A stretch of 64,000 nucleotides of DNA from Neisseriaceae bacterium JH1-16. Lineage in GTDB: Bacteria > Pseudomonadota > Gammaproteobacteria > Burkholderiales > Chromobacteriaceae. A program made the translations under genes and the position numbers. Below are positions 56,122 to 63,207 of the stretch, piece after piece (positions within the stretch are counted from its first letter, which is position 1; every line of letters begins with the position of its first letter). The notes beneath the pieces are model-generated. The model was given only the letters and a program-made list of their open reading frames with translations, made no database searches and was not told the DNA's origin. The stretch covers positions 496,001 through 560,000 of the forward strand of contig JAPDNP010000001.1 in NCBI GenBank assembly GCA_025989215.1, in the 5' to 3' direction.

Positions 56122-56575
56122 GGCCGCTTGGCTCCGCTGGGTTCGGCCAAGGTCAGAGCGCCTGCCAGGGCTCCAGAGTCGAAAGTATGGCCCGGCGTGG
56201 CGGCAAGGCGTGGATGTAGCGCATGGAAGTCACGGTACAGGGCCATCGCCCCATGTCGTTGCAGGCTCGTGTCATCGCCGATACCGACGCAGCCGGCACC
56301 ACTTTGCACCGCGGCCTGTACGCCGCTTGGTGAGTCTTCGAACACCAGGCACGACGCAATGTCGACGCCAAGTCGTTCTGCCGCCAGCCGGTAGCAGCCG
56401 GGGGCGGGTTTGCCCAAGGCGACATCATCGCGGCAGACGATGGCATCAAAGACCCCATCCAGACCATGTTGACGCAACACGATGGCGATCCGCTGCGGCC
56501 AGCTGCTGGTGACGAGGGCGAGCGGCACGTACGCATACTGCAGCATGGCCAGCACTTCGGTTAGATATAGCCTCG
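56118..56575 (-). pseudogene. HAD-superfamily phosphatase, C-terminal part
   Basis: From about 56575 leftwards the frame reads LTEVLAMLQYAYVPLALVTS and on through FDAIVCRDDVALGKPAPGCYRLAAERLGV and CLVFEDSPSGVQAAVQSGAGCVGIGDD: HAD motifs II, III and IV of a beta-phosphoglucomutase/GPH-like phosphatase. Motif I (DxD) and the cap domain are absent here. A frame is open to 56624 but the extra residues are not family-like. The missing start lies at 57958. Confidence 0.85.
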
Positions 56576-56719
56576 AAGTGAGGCAGTGGCTTGCCTCGCG
56601 GCCTCCATCTGACTTAGTGTCCATGGATTCGGGCCGGAGCCGAAAGATGTGATTGTGTGATTGACCATTTCGCTATTGTTGGTGTGGGCTGATACGTTGA
56701 ATCAGGGAGGGTGACGCTA

Positions 56720-57118
56720 CTACTGTTGGTGGCTTCCTGTAGCGAAAGAGAGCTGGGGGGGGCATTCATAACCTCCGTTGCTCTTAATATCGTCCCAACT
56801 CGAACACAGCTGTACCGCAGCGCGAACTGCATACGCTGTGTCCTCTTCGGTAAGGATGCTTCTGGTTTGGTAAGGTACGACGTCAATATATTTAGGGTCA
56901 TGTGAGTAAACAGACACTATTCCTCGCCCCGGATTGAACGTTGCAAATGCGCTTTCTGGACTGCCGATGACTTGAACTCCGCCTTCAACATATAAGTGGT
57001 AGATAGCTTCAAAAGCTGACAAATAGTCAACGTTTGGTTTGTGGAAATCTGTTACGACATTGGCATGAAGGTGTGCCTCCGAGAGAAAGGCGTCCAATGC
57101 TCTTTGGTGATGTGACAT
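56720..57118 (-). CDS. Hypothetical protein inside the insertion (132 aa)
   Basis: 132 residues with no family I recognise. The middle reads NVDYLSAFEAIYHLYVEGGVQVIGSPESAFATFNPGRGIVSVYSHD, suggesting a compact alpha/beta domain. GGAAACTATTGCT precedes the ATG. It is divergent from the XRE gene across 136 bp that contain palindromes, and lies wholly within DNA that splits a HAD gene. Could be an accessory effector or immunity protein controlled by the XRE protein; this is speculation from layout. Confidence 0.6.
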   Translation of the reverse strand: MSHHQRALDAFLSEAHLHANVVTDFHKPNVDYLSAFEAIYHLYVEGGVQVIGSPESAFATFNPGRGIVSVYSHDPKYIDVVPYQTRSILTEEDTAYAVRAAVQLCSSWDDIKSNGGYECPPQLSFATGSHQQ

Positions 57119-57188
57119 AGCAATAGTTTCCGAGTCTTGCCAGCATTGAAGTCATCAATGACCAACTGGCTGATATACGCATAAAACA

Positions 57189-57198
57189 CAGTATACTG
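57189..57198. promoter_or_regulatory. CAGTATACTG palindrome in the XRE promoter
   Basis: A perfect 10-bp palindrome containing TATACT, which would serve as a -10 box for the XRE gene. A second palindrome, GTCATCAATGAC, lies about 35 bp before it. Likely autoregulatory operator. Confidence 0.5.
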
Positions 57199-57254
57199 GG
57201 TCGATTCGGCCTGCGCTAGCACAGACACTCCTCTGATTCGGAAGGGGAGTGAAC

Positions 57255-57488
57255 ATGAGTCGTGAACGTTGTATCGGCTTAGCAATAAGGAAAGCCCGCC
57301 AAGCCAACAAGCTGACTCAGGAAAAACTGGCAGAAGTGGCGGGGCTGCACAAGAACGCAGTGGGTCTTATAGAGCGTTACGAAATAGCTCCAACTACAGA
57401 CACTTTGTTTAAAATTGCGGATGCGCTTGGCATTTCGGCTTCGGAAATTGTCGCTAGTGCGGAGTTGCTGGCTAGGCAACAGAATTAG
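57255..57488 (+). CDS. XRE family helix-turn-helix regulator
   Basis: 77-residue, single-domain Cro/CI-type protein: GLAIRKARQANKLTQEKLAEVAGLHKNAVGLIERYEIAPTTDTLFKIADALGISASEI (about residues 8-65). The length and form resemble restriction-modification controller and phage-type repressors. AAGGGGAG lies 6 bases before the ATG at 57255. It is divergent from the 132-aa gene, which it presumably controls. Confidence 0.88.
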   Translation: MSRERCIGLAIRKARQANKLTQEKLAEVAGLHKNAVGLIERYEIAPTTDTLFKIADALGISASEIVASAELLARQQN

Positions 57489-57574
57489 TCACGACATCTG
57501 GCCGATGCGAGAGTTGTGGCGAGGCAGGCAACCTCAGGGAGCTTTATGCGAGGAAGAGCCGGATGTGCTGGCGC

Positions 57575-57867
57575 TCATGAAAAAACTGCACCGGGTTGGA
57601 AGCGGTCAACCGAGGAGAGAAGAATACGGGCGGCGCCCAAATCAACCAGGTAGGCGAGAGGAGCGTCATCGTCTAGCACGCAGTGTAAGAGGGCAAGAAA
57701 TTCTACCCATGCCTGGTTACGCAATGTGGTGGCGATAACGATACACGGTACTACCCTCAGAATGCCGTCTGCGTTGAGTTTCCATTTCTCGTCAGCAATT
57801 GACTCTAAACAATCACTTGCCTTGCCTTTGCTTGAGGTAGGTCACTCGTTTCCGCGAAATAGTCCAT
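57575..57867 (-). pseudogene. Frameshifted hypothetical gene inside the insertion
   Basis: The minus strand reads MDYFAETSDLPQAKARQVIV to a TAG at 57805. In the adjacent frame it continues with ESIADEKWKLNADGILRVVP and about 57 more residues (ATTLRNQAWVEFLALLHC, DAPLAYLVDLGAARILLSS) to a stop at 57575. Joined, they would give a roughly 95-residue protein of unknown family. The shift is near 57805-57810. Confidence 0.5.
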
Positions 57868-57916
57868 TTTTTGATAACGTGTTCGTGCGGCTTATTCGTA
57901 CTTTACTTGTGAGTAC

Positions 57917-57958
57917 GTCCATGTCGAAGCAGACGGCTGTAAAGGACATGCGGGTCAT
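57917..57958 (-). pseudogene. HAD-superfamily phosphatase, N-terminal fragment
   Basis: ATG at 57958, with AGGAG six bases upstream, opens MTRMSFTAVCFDMD: HAD motif I (hhhhDxD) at the expected distance from the N-terminus. The next codons do not continue the family pattern (a Gly is expected), so the junction lies at about 57917. This is the missing start of the HAD gene whose C-terminal half is at 56118-56575. Confidence 0.8.
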
Positions 57959-58159
57959 GAAGGGCTCCTGATTGCCGGCAAGCCAAAGCGGTCGGCGGAA
58001 CTAAAGAGGCGGCGCGGCAGAGGGGGGGCTCCTTGTCTGCTCAATGGGTCGTCGTTCTGCGTCATAACGGCACAGTCAGGTGGACGGCTTGCAAGCATTA
58101 CAGCAAATGCTATGCGAAACGTATAATGAACAATTGTCTGCCCGTGATAACAATCAGGA

Positions 58160-59041
58160 ATGGATATCAAGCTGCTGCGCACCTTCGTTGCCGTGGCCGA
58201 CTGCCTGCATTTCGGCGAGGCGGCCCGGCGGCTACACCTTACCCAGCCGGCTATCACCAAGCAGATCCGGCAACTTGAGGCATCGCTTGGCGCTGTGCTG
58301 TTGCAGCGGGGGCGCCATGGCGCAGCGCTGACCTCGTTCGGTCAATTCTTTGTCGAGGAGGCCCGCCAGCTGGTCCAGCAGGCGGATCAGTTGGCCCGGC
58401 AGGCACGCCGGGTTGCCAAGGGCGAAGTCGGGCAGCTCGCTATCGGCTTCGGCTTGTCTGGTCTTGAAGTCGTTCCACGCATGGTCGCGGCGTTTCGCAA
58501 TGCCTATCCGGAGGTGGAGGTCAGCCTGGAGGACATGGCGTCGAGCGAGCAGGTCGAGCTATTGCTGTCGGGCAAGTTGCAGTTGGGATTCATGCGGCTG
58601 CCTGTGGCAGCGCCGCTGAGCAGTCGAGTGCTTTTGACCGACCGGCTGGTCATGGTGGCGGGGGAGCCGTGGGGCGGAGCGCTGGGGCTGGGCGAGTTGC
58701 CCCAACTGCCGATGGTGGCGTTGAGGCGTCATCGTGGCCCTGGCCTCGCCGCTCAGATCGATCGGCTGCTTGCATTGCACGGCGTGCAGCAGACAGTGAT
58801 TCAGGAGGCCGACGACATTCTTACCGTGTTGGCGCTGGTGGCCGCCGGCATTGGCGCCGCGCTTGTGCCGCAAAGCGCGATGGCGATCATACCGTCCGGG
58901 GTGCGCGTGGCCAGCATCGACAGCGAAGCGGCTAGCTGGCAGCTGGGCCTGGTTTGGCACCCCGAACACGACAGTGCGCCGAAGGACAATTTTCTGCGGC
59001 TCGTTCCGCCAAGTTGGCGCGAGCAACTGGCCCGCGGCTGA
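58160..59041 (+). CDS. LysR family transcriptional regulator
   Basis: 293-residue regulator with HTH MDIKLLRTFVAVADCLHFGEAARRLHLTQPAITKQIRQLEASLGAVLLQR (residues 1-50) and a CatR/BenM-like effector domain (VGQLAIGFGLSGLEVVPRMVAAFRNAYPEVEVSLEDM). It is divergent from the broken HAD gene (start 57958, about 200 bp apart), which was probably its original target, and convergent with the LLM gene downstream. The gap includes ATGCGAAACGTAT, a LysR-type T-N11-A candidate. Confidence 0.9.
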   Translation: MDIKLLRTFVAVADCLHFGEAARRLHLTQPAITKQIRQLEASLGAVLLQRGRHGAALTSFGQFFVEEARQLVQQADQLARQARRVAKGEVGQLAIGFGLSGLEVVPRMVAAFRNAYPEVEVSLEDMASSEQVELLLSGKLQLGFMRLPVAAPLSSRVLLTDRLVMVAGEPWGGALGLGELPQLPMVALRRHRGPGLAAQIDRLLALHGVQQTVIQEADDILTVLALVAAGIGAALVPQSAMAIIPSGVRVASIDSEAASWQLGLVWHPEHDSAPKDNFLRLVPPSWREQLARG

Positions 59042-59102
59042 GCGGCAGGCAGATAGCAAGTCGCGCCGACAGCCGCGCGCACGGCATGGTCGCCGCAGAG
59101 TC

Positions 59103-60122
59103 TTAGTCGAAATGCAGGCTCGCACGAGGAGCGGCGATGGCGTCGCGCAACTCGGCGACGATCTCGAACGAGCGCAGCCGCGCTGCGTGATCGTGAATCT
59201 GGGCGGTAACGATCAGCTCGTCCGCCGCGGTCTCCTCGATCAGCCGACTCAAGCCGTCGCTCACGGCGTGAGCCCCTCCCACCACCGAGCAGCCCAAGGA
59301 GTGCTCGACGCGAGCTTGCTCCGACGGGGACCACAGCGGCGTCATATCGTCGACCGGTGGCCGTAGCTGGCCCGGCGTACCACGTACCAGGTTGAGGAAC
59401 TGCTGCTGCAGCGAGGTAAACAGCCGCCGCGCTTCGCGCTCGCTGTCTGCGGCAAACACATTGACCGCTACCATCGCATAGGGACGCTCCAGCGCCGCCG
59501 ACGGGGTGAACTGGCTGCGATAGATCTGCAATGCCTGTTGCAGATAGGTCGGTGCAAAGTGCGATGCGAAGGCGAATGGCAGGCCTAGCTTTGCCGCAAG
59601 CTGTGCGCTGAACAGGCTGGAACCCAAGAGCCACAGCGGCACCCTCAATCCCGCCCCCGGCACCGCTTGCACGGCCTGGCCCGGTACGGCCGGCTCGAAA
59701 TAGGCCTGCAACTCCAGTACATCCTCGGGGAAAGTATCGGGGCTGTCCTGCAGATTGCGGCGCAGCGCTCGGGCAGTGCGCGGGTCACTGCCCGGTGCGC
59801 GGCCCAGGCCCAAGTCGATCCGGCCCGGGTGCAGCGAGGCCAGCGTACCGAACTGCTCGGCTACCATCAGTGGCGCGTGGTTGGGCAACATGATGCCGCC
59901 TGCGCCGACCCGGATGGTCGAGGTGGCCGCAGCCACATCGGCGATCACGACCGCGGTCGCTGCGCTGGCGATGCCCGTCATATTGTGGTGTTCGGCCAAC
60001 CAGTAGCGATGGTAGCCCCAGCGTTCGGCATGCTGGGCTAGGTCGCGAGTATTGCGCAGCGACTCGGCGGCGGTGCTGTCCTTGCGAATCGGTGAGAGGT
60101 CGAGCAGGGAGAACGGAATCAT
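59103..60122 (-). CDS. LLM class flavin-dependent oxidoreductase (MsnO8-like)
   Basis: 339-residue luciferase-like monooxygenase that uses FMNH2 and O2 on an unknown substrate. The MsnO8 pattern is clear: [45 protein letters not shown], then [44 protein letters not shown], and [30 protein letters not shown]. The start at 60122 has GGAG 6 bases upstream. A TAGAC-GTCTA palindrome about 75 bp upstream is a likely operator. One GTTGGCCGAA copy lies inside. Confidence 0.92.
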   Translation of the reverse strand: MIPFSLLDLSPIRKDSTAAESLRNTRDLAQHAERWGYHRYWLAEHHNMTGIASAATAVVIADVAAATSTIRVGAGGIMLPNHAPLMVAEQFGTLASLHPGRIDLGLGRAPGSDPRTARALRRNLQDSPDTFPEDVLELQAYFEPAVPGQAVQAVPGAGLRVPLWLLGSSLFSAQLAAKLGLPFAFASHFAPTYLQQALQIYRSQFTPSAALERPYAMVAVNVFAADSEREARRLFTSLQQQFLNLVRGTPGQLRPPVDDMTPLWSPSEQARVEHSLGCSVVGGAHAVSDGLSRLIEETAADELIVTAQIHDHAARLRSFEIVAELRDAIAAPRASLHFD

Positions 60123-60138
60123 GAGGGCTCCAGTGTAG

Positions 60139-60163
60139 GACTTCGGCCGGCCGGGCCGAAGTC
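60139..60163. repeat. GACTTCGGCC hairpin upstream of the LLM gene
   Basis: GACTTCGGCC and GGCCGAAGTC around GGCCG, a 10-bp stem in the 5' leader of the LLM gene, 17 bp from its start codon. It could affect translation. Confidence 0.65.
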
Positions 60164-60490
60164 TCATGCGTGAGATGTCCTATGCTAGTTAAAATTAGAC
60201 CGGTCGTCTATTTTGGGCCGGCCAAAGAGAGGGGCAAGCCAATGCTTAGGCTGGATGGGAACGAGCAGGCGGTGTATTGATCTCTGGGGGGTTAGGGCAA
60301 GGCGATACAGGTGTTTAGGCAACGGTGTCGGTCTTGAACATTGCTTCAGGTACTGATGGAGGGGGCGTGGCGCAGGCGGCGGTTTCAGCCGAGTCTTGGT
60401 CTAGATAACAGAATCAGGGGGAGGTCGGGGTTCGCAACTGGAATGTGTTCTCTGATCGCGGTTCGACCTCAAGAAGTTTTCTGATGATGG
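60164..60490. other. Non-coding stretch between the LLM gene and the broken hydrolase gene
   Basis: Contains the TAGAC-GTCTA palindrome at 60196-60210; no gene or other structure was recognised in the remainder. Confidence 0.5.
60196..60210. promoter_or_regulatory. TAGAC-N5-GTCTA palindrome, likely TetR-type operator
   Basis: TAGACCGGTCGTCTA, framed by AAAAT and TTTT, resembles NemR/AcrR-type boxes built on TAGAC half-sites. The half-site is the same as in the porin-region palindromes but with a 5-base spacer. No TetR gene is adjacent. Confidence 0.6.
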
Positions 60491-61171
60491 TTAACTGTCT
60501 GAGCAACTCTGTTCAATACGGTCTAACAAGCGATTGAGCACCCGTGATGTCAGGCCTCCAAAGTAGGCATCACGCTCTCGTTCAATATCACGCAGCAGGC
60601 GCGTGCAATCGCGGTCTAGCCACATTAGCTCCTTCTTCAAGCCTCGCATAGAGGGGTGATTGCTAAGGGCCTCAGGTACCCGTCGGTTGATTGGTTCACT
60701 CCAGTCCCATAGCTAGTTTTCTGTAATTGGCCGGGTGAAATCGATATTGAGTGCTCTGGCAAAGTCGCCGTCATGTCTTGCTGTGAAATCGACGATTTCT
60801 AGTCGGTGTCTACCGGCGACGATGTGATCAGCTTGAATCCAACAGTGAAAATGGGACATCTCCGATAAGTGGCGCGCTTGGCGTCGTTCCACTCTGCTGG
60901 GGAAAATTATGGTGAATATTCCATTACCACAATCGAGGATCTCACCGCCTGATACTGCTTGGTAAGGGTGATTAAGCAGCAGGCTAAGCACCCGCGCCCC
61001 GACGATGGCGTAGTCATGGCACTTTCCCACCGGGCCGATTTCCCGGTGCGCATAGGTTTCTTCAAGAACGGCATTCAAGGATTCGTCGATGAGGTCTCGA
61101 ACCTCAATCGGGACAGGCATCTCGAATATCGGTTTTTCTACAGGTTGAATTGGACGTGATGTAATCATCAA
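60491..61171 (-). pseudogene. Cysteine-hydrolase-fold hypothetical protein broken by an in-frame amber codon
   Basis: The first 152 residues end ...FTRPITEN then TAG at 60713-60715. The same frame continues with LWDWSEPINRRVPEALSNHP and runs 73 codons to TAA at 60491, with LKKELMWLDRDCTRLLRDIERERDAYFGGL of clear protein character. The N-terminal part has a Cys-His-Asp layout (VGKCHDYAIVGARVLSLLL, MSHFHCWIQADH, LEIVDFTARHD) like transglutaminase/papain-fold enzymes. A Tyr or similar codon at the TAG would restore a 226-residue protein. Either a nonsense mutation or a two-part product. Confidence 0.75.
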
Positions 61172-61330
61172 TTATCTCTGGCTCACTGGCGCTGACTTGT
61201 TCTAACCGAAAAGTGTCGCCTGTTGTAGGGCGATGTCGATGGAGTGACAATCTGTGTGCATGGTGTTAAGGAAACTCATCGTCAGCGAGCCGATTTTGAG
61301 TTTCGATATTTCATCGAAGCATGCTTATTT

Positions 61331-62230
61331 CTACTCGTGCCAGCATGCGACGAATTGATTGTTGATCGCTCGCTCAAGGGCCTGGCGACGTTGATATTGG
61401 GCGCGTTTATTCGAGGCTATTTCAGAGAGCGGGCGCTCTGGCTGGGCCGTATTCACCAGGTAGAAATGTTGGCCGAAAGGCGTGCCGCCCAGTAGTCGCC
61501 ATAGAGCGTCGTAGTCGGAGTTGATCCGCTGGTAGCGATGCAGCCGGCTGTTATGGATATGGCCGCTATTGCTTACGGCCAATACGCGCTGAATGCCCAT
61601 CAACCGGGCTAGCATGCACAAGGTCTTGGCCATGAGCATTTTCGGCATCAGACCGTGCAGATCCTTGGTGGCGTCGCGGAAGCGTTCGAGCCCGCCTGTA
61701 GCGCTAGGGCCTTGCAGGCAGCCCAGTAGAATCTGATCCAAACCATGGGCATCCACGCCGAAAGAGAACGCCAGCGTGACCAGGCGCTCCCGAGTGGTCT
61801 CAGGCTGCAGCGTGAGCATCAGCTCGCCTTCTTTATCCATCGTGTGCGTCAACGACAGTTCGATGCGATACCTAGCCCCGCTTTTTCCCTCGACCATGGC
61901 CATCAGCAGCGATTGTTCCGCCAACAGGCGGGATCGCAGTTTGCCCGGCAGGCTGGTCAGGAATAGCTCGTAGTGCTGGCGTAATAGCTGCAGCTTGGCA
62001 GGTGTGCTTAAGCCCAGGCAGAGGTAGGGCCGCTGCAATTTATGCAGCCATTGCGGTTGTCGCGGCAGGACCGCCGCCAGTTCCGTCTGTTCGCTCAGGT
62101 AACGGAACCAGCGATGGGAATAGGGCCATTGCGCCATTGCGCGCAGCAGAAACTTCGTCCGGTGCAGCAGACTCTTGCCGTGTTCCGGTTCGGCGTAGCA
62201 GTGGCTTGCTTCCCAGAGTGTGCTCAGCAT
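61331..62230 (-). CDS. VirK/YbjX family protein (DUF535)
   Basis: 299-residue protein of the DUF535 family, whose members VirK and YbjX affect envelope and virulence traits. Typical blocks: HRTKFLLRAMAQWPYSHRWFRYL, KLQRPYLCLGLSTPAKLQLLRQHYELF, LSLTHTMDKEGELMLTL, MPKMLMAKTLCMLARLMGIQRVLAVSNSGHIHNSRLH and NSDYDALWRLLGG. The start at 62230 is preferred; the open extension upstream runs through two operator palindromes. It is divergent from the DUF6502 gene. Confidence 0.88.
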   Translation of the reverse strand: MLSTLWEASHCYAEPEHGKSLLHRTKFLLRAMAQWPYSHRWFRYLSEQTELAAVLPRQPQWLHKLQRPYLCLGLSTPAKLQLLRQHYELFLTSLPGKLRSRLLAEQSLLMAMVEGKSGARYRIELSLTHTMDKEGELMLTLQPETTRERLVTLAFSFGVDAHGLDQILLGCLQGPSATGGLERFRDATKDLHGLMPKMLMAKTLCMLARLMGIQRVLAVSNSGHIHNSRLHRYQRINSDYDALWRLLGGTPFGQHFYLVNTAQPERPLSEIASNKRAQYQRRQALERAINNQFVACWHE

Positions 62231-62253
62231 GTAGTCGTCTCTCGAGTGAATGT

Positions 62254-62270
62254 GTGGGAAAAAATCCCAC
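62254..62270. promoter_or_regulatory. GTGGGA-TCCCAC operator, copy 1
   Basis: GTGGGAAAAAATCCCAC, a 17-bp inverted repeat 24 bp before the VirK-like start codon. Confidence 0.75.
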
Positions 62271-62289
62271 GATATGTGTTCATTCTCAA

Positions 62290-62306
62290 GTGGGAAAATA
62301 TCCCAC
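62290..62306. promoter_or_regulatory. GTGGGA-TCCCAC operator, copy 2
   Basis: GTGGGAAAATATCCCAC, 36 bp from copy 1 start to start, that is between three and four helical turns. It lies 62 bp before the DUF6502 start. Confidence 0.75.
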
Positions 62307-62367
62307 GTCAACCATTCGTGCTAAAATCTGCCGAAATCACCGAAGTGCAAGGCCCTAAGCGACTCGA

Positions 62368-63207
62368 ATGCCCGATTCCTCTTCGCCTCAAACGACCGAC
62401 CGGCGTTTTATCGCCACGGTCGAACATGTGCTCCAGCCCTTGGTGCGGCTCTTGCTCGACCATGGCGTGGGCTTCCCGTCCCTGATCGAATTGCTCAAGG
62501 CTACCTACGTCCGCGTGGCCGATCGGCATTACAAACTGCAGAGCAAGGAGCAGACCGATAGTCGCCTGAGCCTGCTCACCGGCGTGCATCGCAAGGACGT
62601 TAAGCGGCTGCGAGATGGCGTCGATCAGGAAAAGTTGGTGTTGGAAGTGCCGCTGGCGGCGCAGGTGCTAGGGCGGTGGACGGGCGATGCACGCTATCTG
62701 AACGAGCAGCATGAGCCTCTGGTTCTACCCCGTTTCTCGCGAGAAGGTGGTGAGCACTCGTTCGAGTCGCTGGTCGAGTCGGTCAGCAAGGACATCCGTC
62801 CTCGCTCCTTGCTGGACGAATGGCTGCGCTCTGGAGTGGTCATGCTGGATGCGGAAGATCGCGTGCACTTGGCGCCCCATGCCGCCGTGCCGGCTGAGAG
62901 CTTGGCCGACAAGCTGGAATTCTTCGGTCGCAACGTGCACGACCATATGGCGGCGATTTCGGCCAACCTGCGCGAATCTCCGTCGCCGTTCATGGAGCGC
63001 TGTGTGTTCTATGACGGCTTAAAGCCAGCGCAGGTCGCCGAATTGCGCGCCCTGGCCGAACGGCGGGCGATGGAGGCGCTGCTGGAGGTCAACCGGCAGG
63101 CTCGCACCATGATCGAATCCAATGCAGAGGACAGCACCGCCACCGAACGCTTCAACTTTGGCGTGTACTTCTACCATGAGGCGGCCTCCGATGACGCAGA
63201 GCAATAA
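62368..63207 (+). CDS. DUF6502 family protein
   Basis: 279-residue protein matching the DUF6502 pattern: an N-terminal winged-helix-like segment (FIATVEHVLQPLVRLLLDHGVGFPSLIELLKATYVRVADRHY), DSRLSLLTGVHRKDVKRLRD, then SLLDEWLRSGVVMLD and FFGRNVHDHMAAISANL. It looks like a DNA-binding regulator and is usually found next to a FecR-domain gene, as here. It could bind the twin palindromes upstream (inference). One GTTGGCCGAA copy lies inside. Confidence 0.82.
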   Translation: MPDSSSPQTTDRRFIATVEHVLQPLVRLLLDHGVGFPSLIELLKATYVRVADRHYKLQSKEQTDSRLSLLTGVHRKDVKRLRDGVDQEKLVLEVPLAAQVLGRWTGDARYLNEQHEPLVLPRFSREGGEHSFESLVESVSKDIRPRSLLDEWLRSGVVMLDAEDRVHLAPHAAVPAESLADKLEFFGRNVHDHMAAISANLRESPSPFMERCVFYDGLKPAQVAELRALAERRAMEALLEVNRQARTMIESNAEDSTATERFNFGVYFYHEAASDDAEQ

